The position numbers were made by a program, and so were the translations under genes. Under the pieces are notes generated by a model, which was not told the origin of the DNA, ran no database searches, and saw only the letters and a list, made by a program, of their open reading frames with translations. A stretch of 64,000 nucleotides of DNA from Sclerodactyla briareus (taxonomy: Eukaryota; Echinodermata; Holothuroidea; Dendrochirotida; Sclerodactylidae), in assembly GCA_026419785.1 (NCBI GenBank), contig JAODTK010002621.1, positions 1 to 64,000 of the forward strand, in the 5' to 3' direction. This document shows, piece by piece, positions 37,501-50,385 of this stretch. How positions within the stretch are numbered: position 1 is the first letter of the stretch; every line of letters begins with the position of its first letter.

Positions 37501-39696
37501 CAACCTAGCAATCAGCCGAACGGAACCTACATGTGACTCCCGGGGGGAGGGGGGGGTCGTCGGGGGGGGGGCGGGGAGGGCTTGGTGATGTGGGGGCGGC
37601 CGGGGGGGGGGGGGGGGGGCTTGATTGTCGGCAAATTTATGGAATGCTGGAAAAGTATTTTTTGTAGTAGTATGAAAGACTTGAAGAGGACTGAATGGAA
37701 GGAAACCAACCGTACAAAGAAAGCAAAAAAACATAGAATTTTACCAGTTAATCGGTTGGAAAATTATCTATTATTATTGTTACTATCTATCAGGACTAGG
37801 AAAAACCGACTTGTTGACATTGCTAAGAGAACGACCTTGATTCTCAACTATGATTTATGTATAATTCTCATCTTTATTATAAAATCAAGCCACAGTCTTT
37901 TTTCTTCTCTCAGGACTGTACGTTGGATTCGTGGGCCCCCCCTCTTCCCCCCCCATGGAATCCAGGGACCTGGTAACTGACCCAATCAAAGGATGTTATC
38001 AGAAGGGAGGTGCTGAAGTGGAATGACGGGAGCATAAGCGAGGTCCACCAGGGAGGTTCACCTGTACCGGCGGATCATGGCGGTTTCCCTCTCCGGTTTG
38101 CGGGGGGGCTGGTTCATACGATAAGGAATTTTTATTTTATTTAATTTTTATTTCATTTCCAACAATTTAAAATACCCGCAATGGAGGTGGGTATTTGTCT
38201 ATGGACGAATCAAGAGCCAGATGGTTCAATTGAAGAAAGTAGAATGCTAATATACTACTTGGTAACAATACCACAGACATACAGGAGACAACCGGGCATG
38301 ACACAGCGTGCTTCGGTCTGCTGTGCGCGACAGTCGTGTATGGGGTCACTGCCTTCATCACCGTCCCGAGGGATATTCCAGGCCTTAGTAGTCGATTGGA
38401 GGGGAAGGGGGACCCTTCTCTCGACCCCACGTGCGGATACGATAGCTATAGTCTTGCGATTATTGTATAGCTCCCTTAGAACAGGAATGTACTTACCTGT
38501 CTTTTCAAGAAAAAACAACAATGCAGCCCGGAGGGATGATGCTAGGGGCGTACGGCAGAAATTAGAGAGTTGGCAGATATGAAAGCAGGGAGCGTAATCG
38601 GAAGGAAATACCAACGGTCAACACAAGACTAGACTAATACGCTACTGAAGGCGGTCTGTACTTACAGCCTGTGGGGGAATGATTTGGTAACACATACCTC
38701 CGGTTGTCTGACGCTGGCTAGTCTTCAGCAAGAGATAGATATAGGCGTTACCCCGGCACCTTTCGTCGTACAATCGTTCCGCGTGGTTTCTTACGGAAAT
38801 TACAGGGCTGGCAGACGTTATAAGTTTGCGGAGGGGGTTTCATGATTTGACCCCTGTAACAAGAACAATGACCAAAAAAACGTACACGCATTGAACACCA
38901 GGTTATCCATGTTCGCCCACGGGGACCACATATCCCTCTCTGTACCAACCGGCCCCGCCGTAACTGTGACCTTGCCGTGGTCCGTTTCCTGGGAACCCCC
39001 CAATACATTAATATCAAGCAGTTGAAATCGAATGCTGTTTCGACACAGAGAGAAAGAGACACGGCTTTGTGCTTGTCACCGCGATTACCTACAAATAGGC
39101 GAGAAAAGACACGCCCGTAGGTGGGATTAAATATTTTATCTGGACGTCAACCTTGTCCTCGGGGCAATCTGAATAAGTCTGAAGAAAACTGCATGTAAGA
39201 ATAGGAAAAATCCCCCAAAATATTTGAGATATGCGGTGAACTTCTTTGCGCAACGGACGTTCGTAGATCCTAGAGTAGTTTCTAGAGAATCAGGCTTTCG
39301 TACAAGCCGTTTGACGCTGTAACCCGCTTAATTGACGGTCGGGTTATTTTTTCGAAACATGCACAATCCCTGCTAATAGGATTATGTCGCAGACTCGTTA
39401 CTATGAATCCATGTAGGGAAATCAAGCACGCCATTCTCATCCGCCATTCTTATTCTGCTAGTTCATGTGTTTTCTTGTTCGTAATGCAGTGTTGTATCGC
39501 GGTTGTGTCACCAGGGAACCCCCAACTGGGGGAATGAGCCCTGTTTCTGTATTGCCCCTATTCACAGTGCTGGCCGAGATCGTTATGTTCTTGAACCGAT
39601 AATGGGCACCCCAACAAGGAATATTTCCTGGGGTGCGCACCAGCCCTCTACAGAGCGAGCATGATCCTCCAATGATTTTGTGGTTTTCTCTCACAG
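34539..39696. other. No exon recognised; G-rich tracts and unassigned frames
   Basis: G or C runs lie at 35065-35081, 35232-35245, 36989-37020, 37320-37345 and 37541-37619. The longest frame of the window (36890-37423, 177 codons) runs into the G-rich mini-repeat and has no domain. The stretch 38181-38614 is open on both strands (133 and 119 codons). Minus frames at 38748-39062 and 39458-39694 are unassigned. A first exon of the sushi/ZP gene may hide here but I cannot identify it. Confidence 0.4.
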
Positions 39697-39850
39697 TGTG
39701 GTGTGTGGTCCCCCCACCTCACTCCCAGCAGAAGACGCTTCACGGTAACACCATCCAAAATCTACATATGGTGGAATTTGAGGAAGTGACATATTTACAT
39801 TGCCCACCAGGTTACCAACTCGGTATGCAGGAAACGGAAAACTGCCTCGT
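39697..39850 (+). CDS. Exon encoding a three-cysteine sushi-like module (sushi/ZP gene, exon A)
   Basis: Sushi (CCP) modules are about 60-residue extracellular binding domains with four cysteines. This exon starts after a good acceptor ('tttctctcacag') and ends at a strong donor ('gtgagt'). Its frame shows C1 at 39702-39704 followed by PPP, then VEFEEVTYLHCPPGYQL with C2 at 39801-39803, and ENC with C3 at 39843-39845. That is the order C..PP..vtY.C..GYqL....C of the first three-quarters of a sushi domain; the usual GxW and fourth cysteine are missing. Incoming intron phase is 1, outgoing phase 2. Phase 2 fits the exon at 48537, but a short exon carrying the missing end could lie between. No frameshift is needed. 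Confidence 0.62.
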
Positions 39851-42800
39851 GTGAGTCCGCTGGATGGAATCCACGACACAGCGACTCCGTATGTACATCG
39901 GGGTGGTTCGATATGCGGATAGTTTTTTCGTATCACGGAGTTCTAGACATTAGACAATCACGGCATCACTTCGGCGTTTTATATCGGGTATGTAGGTGGT
40001 GGGCCTATGCCGCGGTGATGTACGTTGTTCTCGTTTGCAGAATGTCCTCTGGAAACAAGGAAAAAACGACTTTAGAACGAATTATGTAGTGGAAGCGAGG
40101 AGGTTTGAACAAAAGATAAGATTTGGTCATGAAAGCCATGCTTGAGTAGAGTATCAGCGTGGCATAAGTATTTTCATTGTTTGGGGTTCGTTAGCAAGAT
40201 GACGCCGAAACCGCGGAAGTCTGGAGAGGTGGTTTAAACCGTTTAAACAGAGGTATCATCGATATTACGGTAAATGGGAGATTAAATTTAAAATAATCTA
40301 ATACGGGAATCTATTGACATATTTTATGCCAGTAGTTTTGTCATCGTTTGTCAGATTTTCACGAATAACTGGAGGAAACGATCTGCCTCTAGTCCCAAGA
40401 AAAATTAATTAGAGTCATCTGGGGTGTATCTGTGGTGTGCCAATGTGCCTTTTTCCAAACTCTTAAGAAGATTTCCGACGAAACTGGTGGATGGGTCTGC
40501 GATCGGAATCCTGTAAATGCAAAATCTGAGTCGATGTCATCGAAGGTCTAATTTGCATGATCCATGCGAATTCGCAAAAAAATGTTTGAATTCAATGAAT
40601 CGGTTGGATTAGGGTGAACCTTTGTACGTGAAAGATTAACAGAAAGGGTTCACTGGAGTAAAATAATGTAGTAATTCGCATATATAAGTGATGCTCATAT
40701 TTCATTTAGCCAATTCCCACGCGACTCAGTATTCTCTGGAGCAGATCGGAGGCAAAACGCCCCCTCCCCCTCTCTCCCCACAAAAACACACAAAACCAAA
40801 ACCAGTATCAATTAATTTGTGACAAACTAGGAGCTATGCAAACCCAACCCAGTGGTCTTTTAGTCTCCCTGCTATCAAGCAAAAACCCCGACCGCCCCCT
40901 CCCCCCCCCACACACAATCCCAACTCCCCACACACACAACACACACACCACATCCCACAAAGTGCTGATAGTTACATTGGTGTAACTATCAGACTGGCAA
41001 TTGCAGAGAAGGGCTGGGAAGTCTTCGGACTGATCGAAGCTCCATCCGTCAAAAGAATAGAATATTCTGCCAGGCCAGACTCCCCAGTAGCCCGGGCAAT
41101 TCACTTGATTTTGTTGTGAGAACGTCAGGTCACGAAAATTATTTCTCTCAAACCACCTTTCGAACAATAATGAGCAATTGTGGGAGAGGGTTTTCTCGGT
41201 GATCGGGAGAACGGACACAATTCTCACAACTATTTCTCGCTATGATACGCGCCACTTAGCCGCCGTCTTAGAAAGTCTCCCACAGTGGTCACCATGACTT
41301 GAAGTCTAAAATCGGGTCGACTGTTGAATTTCCCACGTCCCCGAATAATCTGATGGATGTCACAAACATGAAAAAATCGAGCAAATTCCTTAGATTCCGG
41401 GACCGCCTGCGGAGAGGAGAGCTGAGCGAGCTCTGATCGGCATTCTCTCCATTCGGGACTTCCACTATGCTGGAAGATGTTCAAATAAATTGGTGGGCAA
41501 TTCTTTTCAGGATCCTGGGGTTTGTTTCGGCATCTTCTACATTCAGTATGCTGTACAGCCTAAATTACCCGCGAACTGAAAAATGTTACCCTTATAAATA
41601 TTGAAACGGTCCACCGTCCTGTATTCCGTTAGCGGGCCGCGTTAATTACGAATTTACACTGAGTAGCACCGATGGCGGACCTTTGGCGCCCCATGTGTTT
41701 TTACAATTCAATCATTTTTAAAATTCAATCATGTTTCGAGGATGGGCGTAACAGCAATGATCCGCACAGAAATCATCCGTAGCTTGTTTATATGGACAAC
41801 TTTCCACGTACCCCCGAAGAGGGAATCTATGCAGTCAGGACAGAGAAGCGGTGGTGTGTGTTACGTGGAGGTCGTAAGGTGTGGGTAGTGTACGTAGTGT
41901 GTGTGTGCGCGCGTGGTGGTCGTGTCTCTGGCTATGTGAACACGCCGATCATTGTTGAAACGGAAGTCCATAATGCCTTTCATGGTGCGATTCATGTTGA
42001 GATTTGGTATGCAGAAGACTCTTCCCCCATTATCACGGGGGAAACCCCAATGCACAACACACTCACGAGTCTTTAGGTGTTAGACCAGAGGGGCAAAAAT
42101 AGGGACTTGTGGAAACAACATTGGATATTTGTGCAATATTTTAGCTTGCGTTAACATGCCATCTAACTATCACCACAACCTCACGACGGAGGCAACGTGA
42201 TCATTCCGCGGTATGGCTTCCCATAGTGAGTACCATATTTACTATGGAGACCTATTCCTATTGTTCGGGAGCAGGTCAGGTCTATATAAATATGAGGACA
42301 ATGACGGTCAAAGTCTGAAACTCCCACCTGCAAAATAGTTGTCTAGAATGCCATGGCTGTCCCCCCCTGTTTGTAGGTGGAAAATTTAGTATGCAAGCTA
42401 TTCCACATGAGGTGTAATGAACTTTTGTTTTTTGTGTACGACAACTTGGGGGAAAATGGAGACGATATGGTGGAAAATAATTAATATTCGGCAAACTTTA
42501 GCTCTGCCTCGTTAACTAGACCTCCTCTGCATGGATAGAGTTCAACTTGGCATGGGAGTTACCAATAATGATTTTTTTGTAAATCATGTGGGCATGTGAA
42601 GTTGACAATGCTTAGCTTGATAAGTCCAGGTATCTAGTCAGGTAACCACTAAGCCTTTTAGCTTTTCGGTTTGGATTATAAGCACACCAGTAGTGACTCT
42701 ATATTTATAGTGGGAAGGACACAGAATTCGATAGTGCTTTTAAATAAAATCATTGGAAAATGATAGAAAGAAAAAAACTGATATGTTTGGCATTATTTTA

Positions 42801-44059
42801 GCTTTGGGAAGCGCAAGACTTTACTCCCCACCCCCGGGAGATCGCCCGAGCTACCTGGTATTGCACGCCGATCTGTCTTCCTGAAGTCAACAGCGGTCAA
42901 AGGTGTGGTGCAATTGGACAAGGGCATGGGCAGACTAACACACTGTACTGCCTCTTCTATTTACCTGAATTTTGCGCATATCGGCGAGTTATGCAGCCCA
43001 GCATATGAAACTTCAATTGTGCAGTCAGAGACGCGAACACCAGAGGACCTCATACGACACATACCGGCAACTCATAGTCGTGCGGACCTGTTGTGAGCGT
43101 CTAACTGTCCACAGCGACAATAGCATACGCTGAGTAGATTAAGGTGGTCTGGCATTTGACAGGACATTCGAATTTCTCATATCTGTTCAAGATCTTGGGT
43201 AAACGAAATTATATGTCAAACAATATTATCAACTGGTATAATGGAGCCTACCGTGAACTAAATAAGGTACAGGAATTAACTATGTAGTGGGGGAGGGGAT
43301 CGCACGCCAATCTCTCACTCAACAAGTTAATAATCAAATTACAATTCGCGGCCAGGTAAGTCCCTTATTAATTCTTTTCATTTCAGTCCGTATGACGTCG
43401 AGAGGAATAGGTCAGTGATATCCAAAAATCTCTTGGCAACCTTTGAACAAAAAAATTATTGAGCCAAAAAGTTGTAGTACCAATCATTTAAAATATAGAT
43501 TTGTTTTTTGTTATTTTTTTTGTATATGTTCCAGGCGACATGAAATGGCGCAATGCGCCTGCAGTTTTGATGAGGATTATAATTTTATTGGATCAAGGGC
43601 CATAGGATAACCTGACAATTGGTCGATACCCCTTGACGGAAATTACACATCCTATCAGCGCAACACTCTCAGATGGAGGAGAATTGGTGAATTGATGAGA
43701 GAAGTGGTGACAGTTTCGACAAGAAATAAGTGTACGGATAGAGGTATTAGGAGCTCTCGTCAAAGGTCTACCTCGGAACTGTCTGTTTAGTAGTGGCTTT
43801 AGTCGTGGGTATGAGCACTCACAACTGCTTCTTAGCATGTAGGCGAACGCGACAAAATTGAGCCAGAACAGAAACATACGTGACGTAAAGTGAAACGTAC
43901 GTGAATGGTACCGTATCAGGTATTAATATCGCAAACAGTTGAAATTCTGTTTGTGTGGTCAAGTTCATTTACGATTAATACCCAACAGTATTACCCCCAA
44001 ACACAGCGAATAAAGTTTCCCTTCTACGTGACAACGTGGAACATGACGTACTCTAAAAG
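39851..44059. other. Putative intron; no gene recognised
   Basis: If exon A belongs to the ZP gene this is intron. Minus-strand frames 41230-41484 and 40808-41227 adjoin and look moderately protein-like (for example CPGYWGVWPGRIFYSFDGW), but the plus strand is also open and no domain is known to me. A CA-rich stretch lies at about 40910-40950. A candidate exon with donor 'gtaagt' (43273-43355) is noted in the findings. Confidence 0.4.
40965..40992. repeat. Perfect 12-bp inverted repeat with 4-base loop
   Basis: CTGATAGTTACA, TTGG, TGTAACTATCAG. The arms pair perfectly. No T run follows, and a eukaryotic terminator is not implied. Confidence 0.9.
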
Positions 44060-45260
44060 ACTGGTAGGGCCTTTTTTGTTTTCTGATACGGCTTCTCCCA
44101 CAGCCACGTGGATCCGTTGGTGCGGGAAGTCTCACGCTGTGGAACTTCTTCTAAATCTAGCTCTGTTTGTAGCAGTCACGTAGGCGACGTTTGGCATGTC
44201 TATTTTTTCTGTATATTCAATCTTTTGCACTCTCCTACGATATATTCTCTTCTTCCCTTTCGATCTCTGTGGACGAACCAATCTCATACCGCGTTTAAAT
44301 TTGTTTCTCTCAGTTTTTAAACCCATCTCCATCTTCCATTAAGTCAGTCTTCATTTGATTCTACATTTGTCACCTTGTTCATTCGTGTTAGGTCGATCGT
44401 CAATCCCTAACATCGCATCTCTGCTCCCCCGTTCCCGACCTACAACTGCTTTTTCCTGCTGTTTTGTTACTGCCACCATTTCCATCTCATACAGTATGTC
44501 GGTAGATCATCAAGTTATTTATACAGGCGCCTATCCACTGCTGGGTATCTTCTTGTCAACACAACGACTCTGGTAAGTAACGCCTGCCAACTCCTGCTGG
44601 ATCCTCATTGCCACTAATATTTTAGTACCTCCGTCTTTCCACGTTGGGCCCAAGAACTTTGAAATCGGGGCTTCGTGGGGACTGTATTGCAACAGATGAT
44701 AATCCTTCTGCTGTTTTACCTCCGGTGTTTAAAAGTTTCAGTCTTCTTACTGCTAACTTCCATGCCGCTTCCTTCCAGTTCTCTTGTCCACTCTTCGAGT
44801 ATCCTCTCAGTCTTCTCTCGTTTCTGTGCCTAACATCAAGGGCGGTGACTCCCTCTTACCTTCTCTCTCTCAACAACAGCGAATAGGACAGGGCTGAAAG
44901 CAGAGCCTGGTGTACACTAAGGATTCACTACAAAATATTTTACTGGTACACACCCGACACACCAGATACGTATCTTGGTCATCACTGCCAATGCATTCTC
45001 CGAGTCTATGGAGAGCACATGTGTAGTGTAGTTCTTTTTGGCTCAATGAACATAATAGCATTTGTCCGTACTCCTTTCCGGCAATGAATCCATACTGGTG
45101 CTTCTTGACACCTATTCCTCAGTCAGGCATCAATTATATCGCCCATGGCGAGGTATGTGATGAGTTTTCTACCCAAACGTAGTTCCCCACAGTCCTGGAT
45201 GTCACTTTTCTTGTAGATGGGATCAGGGTACTACTCCCCCCATTCAGAGGATTTTTTTTC
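44060..45260 (-). pseudogene. Decayed non-LTR retrotransposon (endonuclease-reverse transcriptase type), minus strand
   Basis: Reading minus from 45260 downward and joining frames: an 'LIPIYK'-like start, KSDIQDCGNY (consensus 'GDIQxCxNYRGIKL'), SSHT, then HQYGFIAGKEYG (consensus 'QYGFxxGK'). Next come LEEWTRELEGSGMEVSSKKTE (near 44790) and KVLGP, EMEMVAVTKQQEKAV (near 44480), a basic KRGMRLVRPQRSKGKKR segment (44230-44290), and ATNRARFRR with a final VGEAVSENKKG. This order fits the palm, thumb and C-terminal region of RTE-like elements. The central catalytic part is barely readable. It lies inside the putative intron between the sushi exons and opposite to the gene. Confidence 0.75.
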
Positions 45261-48200
45261 CATCGTCCTTTAATTCTCGTATCGTCCGTCATGTGTTATC
45301 CCATGACTCTCTTCAATTAGTTTTGCATGGGGAGGATGTTCATCCTGGCTGATCACGGAACTTCTTGCTTCAAACGACATTTCATGTTACATTAATCGGA
45401 TATACCTCCATCTGAAAAACTATTACATATAAAGAAACAAAACCAATTCTGCAGACGAGGCACCCTGCGCTCTATACATTCAACCATATTACAATAAGTA
45501 CAGCAGTAGGCCACCACTTTTACGTTGTCTTCCGGCAGTTCTTCATATTCATGACCTAGATGAAGAAAACAGAATTTTTGGGTATATTGTGGAGTAACTC
45601 TGATCAGCGGCCTGTCATTGCAAAGTTAAACTAAAAAAAGAAAGTCACCTTACGTTCAGCAGCTTCTACAGTGTAGATTTGTGACATGGGCAACTGAAAA
45701 AAACATATCGTAGATAATGACACGTGACCCGTCAACGGATTCCGCCAAACCCAAACCATAGAAAGATAGTCAATGTAGCGGAATCCCGTTGCTTGCAGTA
45801 ACACGGTTATCTTGTAATTTGTTTCATGTTAAATGCAGGCTAATTTTTCAAGTCAAAGCCTACGGGAAAGTATTTTATTTTTATAGGGCCATGAAACAGG
45901 TATATTGGATGAAGAACAGGGAGAGATGTTGTTCCCCAACGAGATGCGATTTCCCTTCAGAGTCACCCGACCTAAGAAACATCTTATGCCAGCCGAGTTC
46001 CACTTTAATTTCTGGGTAGGGCAGCGAATCCATTCCTTGCAGAAAAGGACAGCGCGACACTCATTCAGAAGCACCAACCGAATTGCTTTGGGATCAGACA
46101 TTGTTGGCAATTGTTTTCGAATTACGGTAAACGAACATTCCGAGCCGGCTTGTGGCTTACACGTTCTTAGCGGATAGTTAGAAGAGTAACAGGCGGAGAA
46201 CAACCATTGCCCAATAACCGAATCTCACGGACAGTGTATGGCCCGAGGGGGGTATCGCGCACTCCGGTCATTAAAAATGGAAACTTGGACCACAGCGGTA
46301 CATTTACGGGTGGAGCAACACAGCAACCCGCCAGTGGACCCGGGTTCATGATTTACAAGCGGTGGGCGACGCGAGCACGAATACCTGTGATGGAGGTGGT
46401 TCTTGGGGATGCGGTGCCAATTGTCATGTGAGTATTCAGAGGAGCTGAACTCCTTCAGTCGAGCGAAGAATATGGGCGGTTTAACGCCAAACTGAGTTTT
46501 ACCAATTGGAGACCCTTTACCTAATTTGCGGTCAGGGCGGCGGTGATGACAATGACGCCCCGCAGGACATTGGGTGCGTTATGTCGACTGGTAGTGATAG
46601 ATTTAATTTGCACGGACACTCGGACGAAATGATAATGTGATCAGCAACCAGCGTGTTTGTTCAAGGAAGTTAAGTTTGTAGAAAAAAATCAGTGCTAGAA
46701 GGCGGGCGTGGCCTAACTATAAGTCTCCTGCACTGTTGGCTCTGTTAGATGATGTATGGTTGCACAGGACCTCATCAGCAAGTCAGGTCCCTTGATTTTG
46801 AAACGCGAATTATTACGTAATATCTAACACTAACAGTCCGACAAAACGCAGCCATTTTTCGCTGGGGTCCCACTCACACTCGAACTTCCCACCACAGTTA
46901 GATTCATGCCAAGATGATATGCCCTCACATGCTGCATAAGATAATGGTGATGTGAAGTAGTAGGAACTCTTCTAAGAATTGCGCTATACATAGTGATACG
47001 ATATTTCCGAGTTAAGTGGACGAGTTAAGTGGAAAACCCTGCAACATTCGCATTAATTAATCGTTTGTAGTCCATAGCAACGAAAATCTACAAAAGTACG
47101 ATCCCAAATACCATGTGTCTTCCCACATCAGTAAATGCACATGTGGACATTCACCTGTTACAAGCCCAATGGGTGCACAATCAGGGCTAGGTCCAATTCC
47201 AACTTACAGTTGGTCGTCATCCATTTTTCCCAGCATAGGACCCAAGATGTAGGCTATCTTGGGATGAGTGCGCGCGCGCGGCCGGTGATCCATTGGCAGT
47301 ATGAGTTTTCTTCTCTGGGAAATGACAGGAAAATGTTATAGTTGGAGTACTAGACGCGCACATCGAAATAGGATTGGTATCTCAAGCGTTATATAAGTAA
47401 GAAAGTCAGTTCAAATGATAGGCTCTCGTTTTTACAACTTAGAAAGCTCGTCTTTCTTTTTTGTTGCGGAAGGGGGGATGCGTTACCTCCGCCTGTTTAC
47501 CACCATGGCCTTGCCGGGGCATTGGAGGGGGAATGCGAGTTACGCACGAGGGCGCAGCCCAAGTGAGCCAGCCCAACGCGAGCATGATCTCCAAGCATTT
47601 GATTCTGTGGGGTGAGCTATCGCCTGGAGAGCCCCTCCGAACAAGCGATGGAATCTGGGCCTGTCTCAAACCGACACATCCTCGTGGTACTCGTAAAAAA
47701 TGTACTGACATATTATAAGGGGCCGCTCCGGTCCTAAACTGATGACCAGCCCCACCCCATCCCCAGGCCTTGCAGGTCCTTTGCAGAGAACGATGGAAAG
47801 GATCGACCATTCCGCAAAGATGTGCGATCGACGCTCCCGGAGCAGCCTGACGTTGGGCACGCGGTCCTGTCGGTGAAACCAAGAATTCGACGGAGTTTTG
47901 GGTGGAAGCATAATGGAGCTGGATATTTGGAGCTCCGTTTCTTTACCGAATCCGGGATCGTGATCAACAATCGGCCATCGACTGAGGCTAGTATCCCATA
48001 GGTGATGACGCGGGATGCGACATGAACCCACGAATAGCGGATTCACCCGAGTACCAACCTGACAAACGTGAAACGTATCATTTAGCATTTGCAATTGGTT
48101 TGTAGTGTTAGACAAGTATCATATTGGCAAATTCCCATCCAAATTAAGATGGAACGGGCACTGAGTAGATTAAATAAACATTCGTACCAATGCGGCATTA

Positions 48201-48536
48201 TTGCCGCGTCATGTCAAATTGATTCTATGGAAAAAACTAACTTTCCGAAACAACTCTTTATTCATGAGTCGTTGTATATGTATGACCCTTTCACATCAAA
48301 TATAGTTCAATGCCTTTCAAAATATCAACATCCGTCGCAAATCAGGTATTTTTTTTACATACATACCGACACCCCATCTAGAGAAACATAATCTAACCAT
48401 GTCCATTCATACCAATTCGTTTTGGTTTATCGAAATTACCGTTTACGTCTTGAGTACTGTGGGTTTACCACGGGATACCGAACCTATCTAATTCCATAAA
48501 TACTATCGAGTGTGAATGAATCATTGTTTATTACAG
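45261..48536. other. Putative intron; unassigned open frames
   Basis: 45853-46203 is open on minus (116 codons) and 45905-46177 on plus. The plus frame 46207-46431 ends at a good donor ('gtgagt') and could be an exon, but no domain is recognised. At 47439-48115 several long frames overlap on both strands (147 and 149 codons on minus), which suggests high GC rather than a gene. A GCGCGCGC run lies at about 47271-47279. Confidence 0.35.
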
Positions 48537-48712
48537 GGAGGTGTGCCACATTGCAGTGCCAAACTCTGACTCTGCAGCGGCTGAGAGATCAAGCACGGAG
48601 AGACAACCACGATCAATTGCAAATATGGGTAATTCTTACGCTCAGAAGGTCAGCTTCGTGTTAACTTGTACTGACGGTGTCCTTGGTGGAACGGAGCCCA
48701 CTGAATGCTTCA
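48537..48712 (+). CDS. Exon encoding a second three-cysteine sushi-like module (sushi/ZP gene, exon B)
   Basis: The exon lies between acceptor 'tgtttattacag' and donor 'gtgagt'. The frame has EVC (C1, 48544-48546) followed by PNS, a serine- and arginine-rich stretch, then GNSYAQKVSFVLTC (C2, 48667-48669), a GGTEPTEC ending (C3, 48706-48708) and F. This matches the sushi order C..PNs..G..y...vsf.C..g.L.G....C, again without tryptophan and the fourth cysteine. Incoming phase is 2 and outgoing phase 1. These fit exon A and the exon at 50386, where the junction codon is a+ag and the next residues are DC. No frameshift is needed. The acceptor has a weak pyrimidine tract. Confidence 0.58.
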
Positions 48713-48916
48713 GTGAGTATGTTTCGTAATCGTGACTCTCGGACGCGTTTAATATACCTTTGGTTCTCTTGCCCACTGTCACTTGGTCGCAAGACGCAAT
48801 CTTTACTTCGCACGAGGTATGGCAGGAGGGAAATCTCCACTAAATATAGGCCTAGATGGAGATTCTAACGGGACACGGATTCAGAGTTGGTTTCTCTTTC
48901 TTTCTTCTTCTCAGCT

Positions 48917-49560
48917 GCGGGTAAGCAGCTCCACGAGTCATCATGTCTCTCCGTCCGTTCGTTCGTTCGTTCGTCCGTTAGTTCGTTCGTTCGTCCGTTT
49001 TGTTCGTCACGTTCATTATTAACTTCTGAACCGTACATGCGATCAGGTTGAAACTTGATGAGTGGATGGAGCATGCCATGGGCTAGGATGAGTTACATTT
49101 ATGTTTGCATAGTATGATTAGATTTTAATTAAATCTATTTAATTACCCCAATTTCCAACTCCATGAGCTAGTTCTCTGTGACAGTATGAGAGAGGTTTGT
49201 TTACATTACTCCATTTCTCTGCAGAGCAGTGTTTACCTTATCTGTCAGAAGGGCCAGGTCGGAAAGCCTAGTGGCAAAATAGGAACCTATTGGCCAGGGG
49301 AAATGATTTGTCCATCAGCACATCTCGCTCTAGATTGTTGGCTTCTGACTCAGAAAGAGAGTTTTTTTTTTTCACGTGTGGGTTCTTTTGGGTATATGTA
49401 GCTAATATACAGGCCTAGGAATGATTTAGTTTGGTAATTAGCAAATATTAGGCCAAATTGGTAGACATGTTCCAACATTCCAAGGCATTGCAGATGTCAG
49501 TAAAGGTCAATTAAATGTGAACAAACAATAAATGTGGATTGGTGAAGAAAGACAGTGTAT
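48917..49560. repeat. Dispersed ~0.7-kb repeat with (GTTC)n core, copy 2
   Basis: Same orientation and order of blocks as 20274-21020: 'gagtcatcatgtct', GTTC/GTCC microsatellite (48951-49003), 'taacttctgaacc', 'tagattttaattaaat', 'gtttgtttacattact' and 'tgtcagtaaaggtca'. It lies in the intron between exons B and C of the sushi/ZP gene. Confidence 0.8.
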
Positions 49561-50385
49561 TCTCATATGGTTCGGGCTATTTCTTAAATTCAAGAGAAAC
49601 TTGTATGCTGCCGATCTCGAATGGATTAATATATTGTTCCAAACCTGGTATTCTTCTACCTTCCAATGTAGATGACAATTATATTGTTAGTAACCTTCAT
49701 TAATTTGTTTGTGTGCCGTTAGCCTAATGTTATTCTCAGTTATTTTTTTTCGAATGAGTATAACATTTACGTACTTCAATGTTCCGACTTTACGGGGCGA
49801 GGAGGAGGGGGATATGGGTACGTTGGGCTAGATCACGCCGTACCAAGGGCATAATAACAAGAATACTGCACTGACAAATCGATGAAATAGATGGATAAGT
49901 AGATAAACTTGATTTGTCCCAGAATTGGAATTTAAAAAAATACATGCTGGCATGGAATATAAAAGACATACGAAATATAGGACAATTGAAAATGAAGAGA
50001 ACATCAAGCATAAAATACGAGGAGAATGACAAATTACCAAGACCCGTGTGTATGTGTGTGCGGTGGTGTAATGTGCGTAGTGCGCGTGTGTGTATGAGGC
50101 ATTGTAAACGTCAAAAAATAATAGTGGTGTTGAAAAGAAGCGTGAAAAGATAAAACTGATTAAGCCTTTAGGACGAAAACCGACGGCAAGAATAATTTTC
50201 GAGTATAAGAGGAATACAAGTCATAGCTGCTTGCCCAACAATAGGAGGGATGATAACGATTGGTGGCCTCATCCTTCCACTGCTTGGAATAATAATTTGC
50301 CGAGTTTCTGTGAAAAGTGTGGTTGACATCATTAAGTTTCTTGCTCACCTCGAATCATACAAGATTTATATCTTTCATTCCACAG
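49561..50385. other. Intron sequence; nothing recognised
   Basis: Frames on both strands at 49790-50153 show no motif. There is a GT-rich stretch at 50047-50095. Confidence 0.4.

Noticed and set aside
38181-38614. Overlapping 133- and 119-codon frames on opposite strands
   Set aside because: Openness on both strands suggests base composition; neither has a motif.
47439-48115. Overlapping long frames on both strands
   Set aside because: Several frames are open at once in a GC-richer stretch, and no domain is recognised on either strand.
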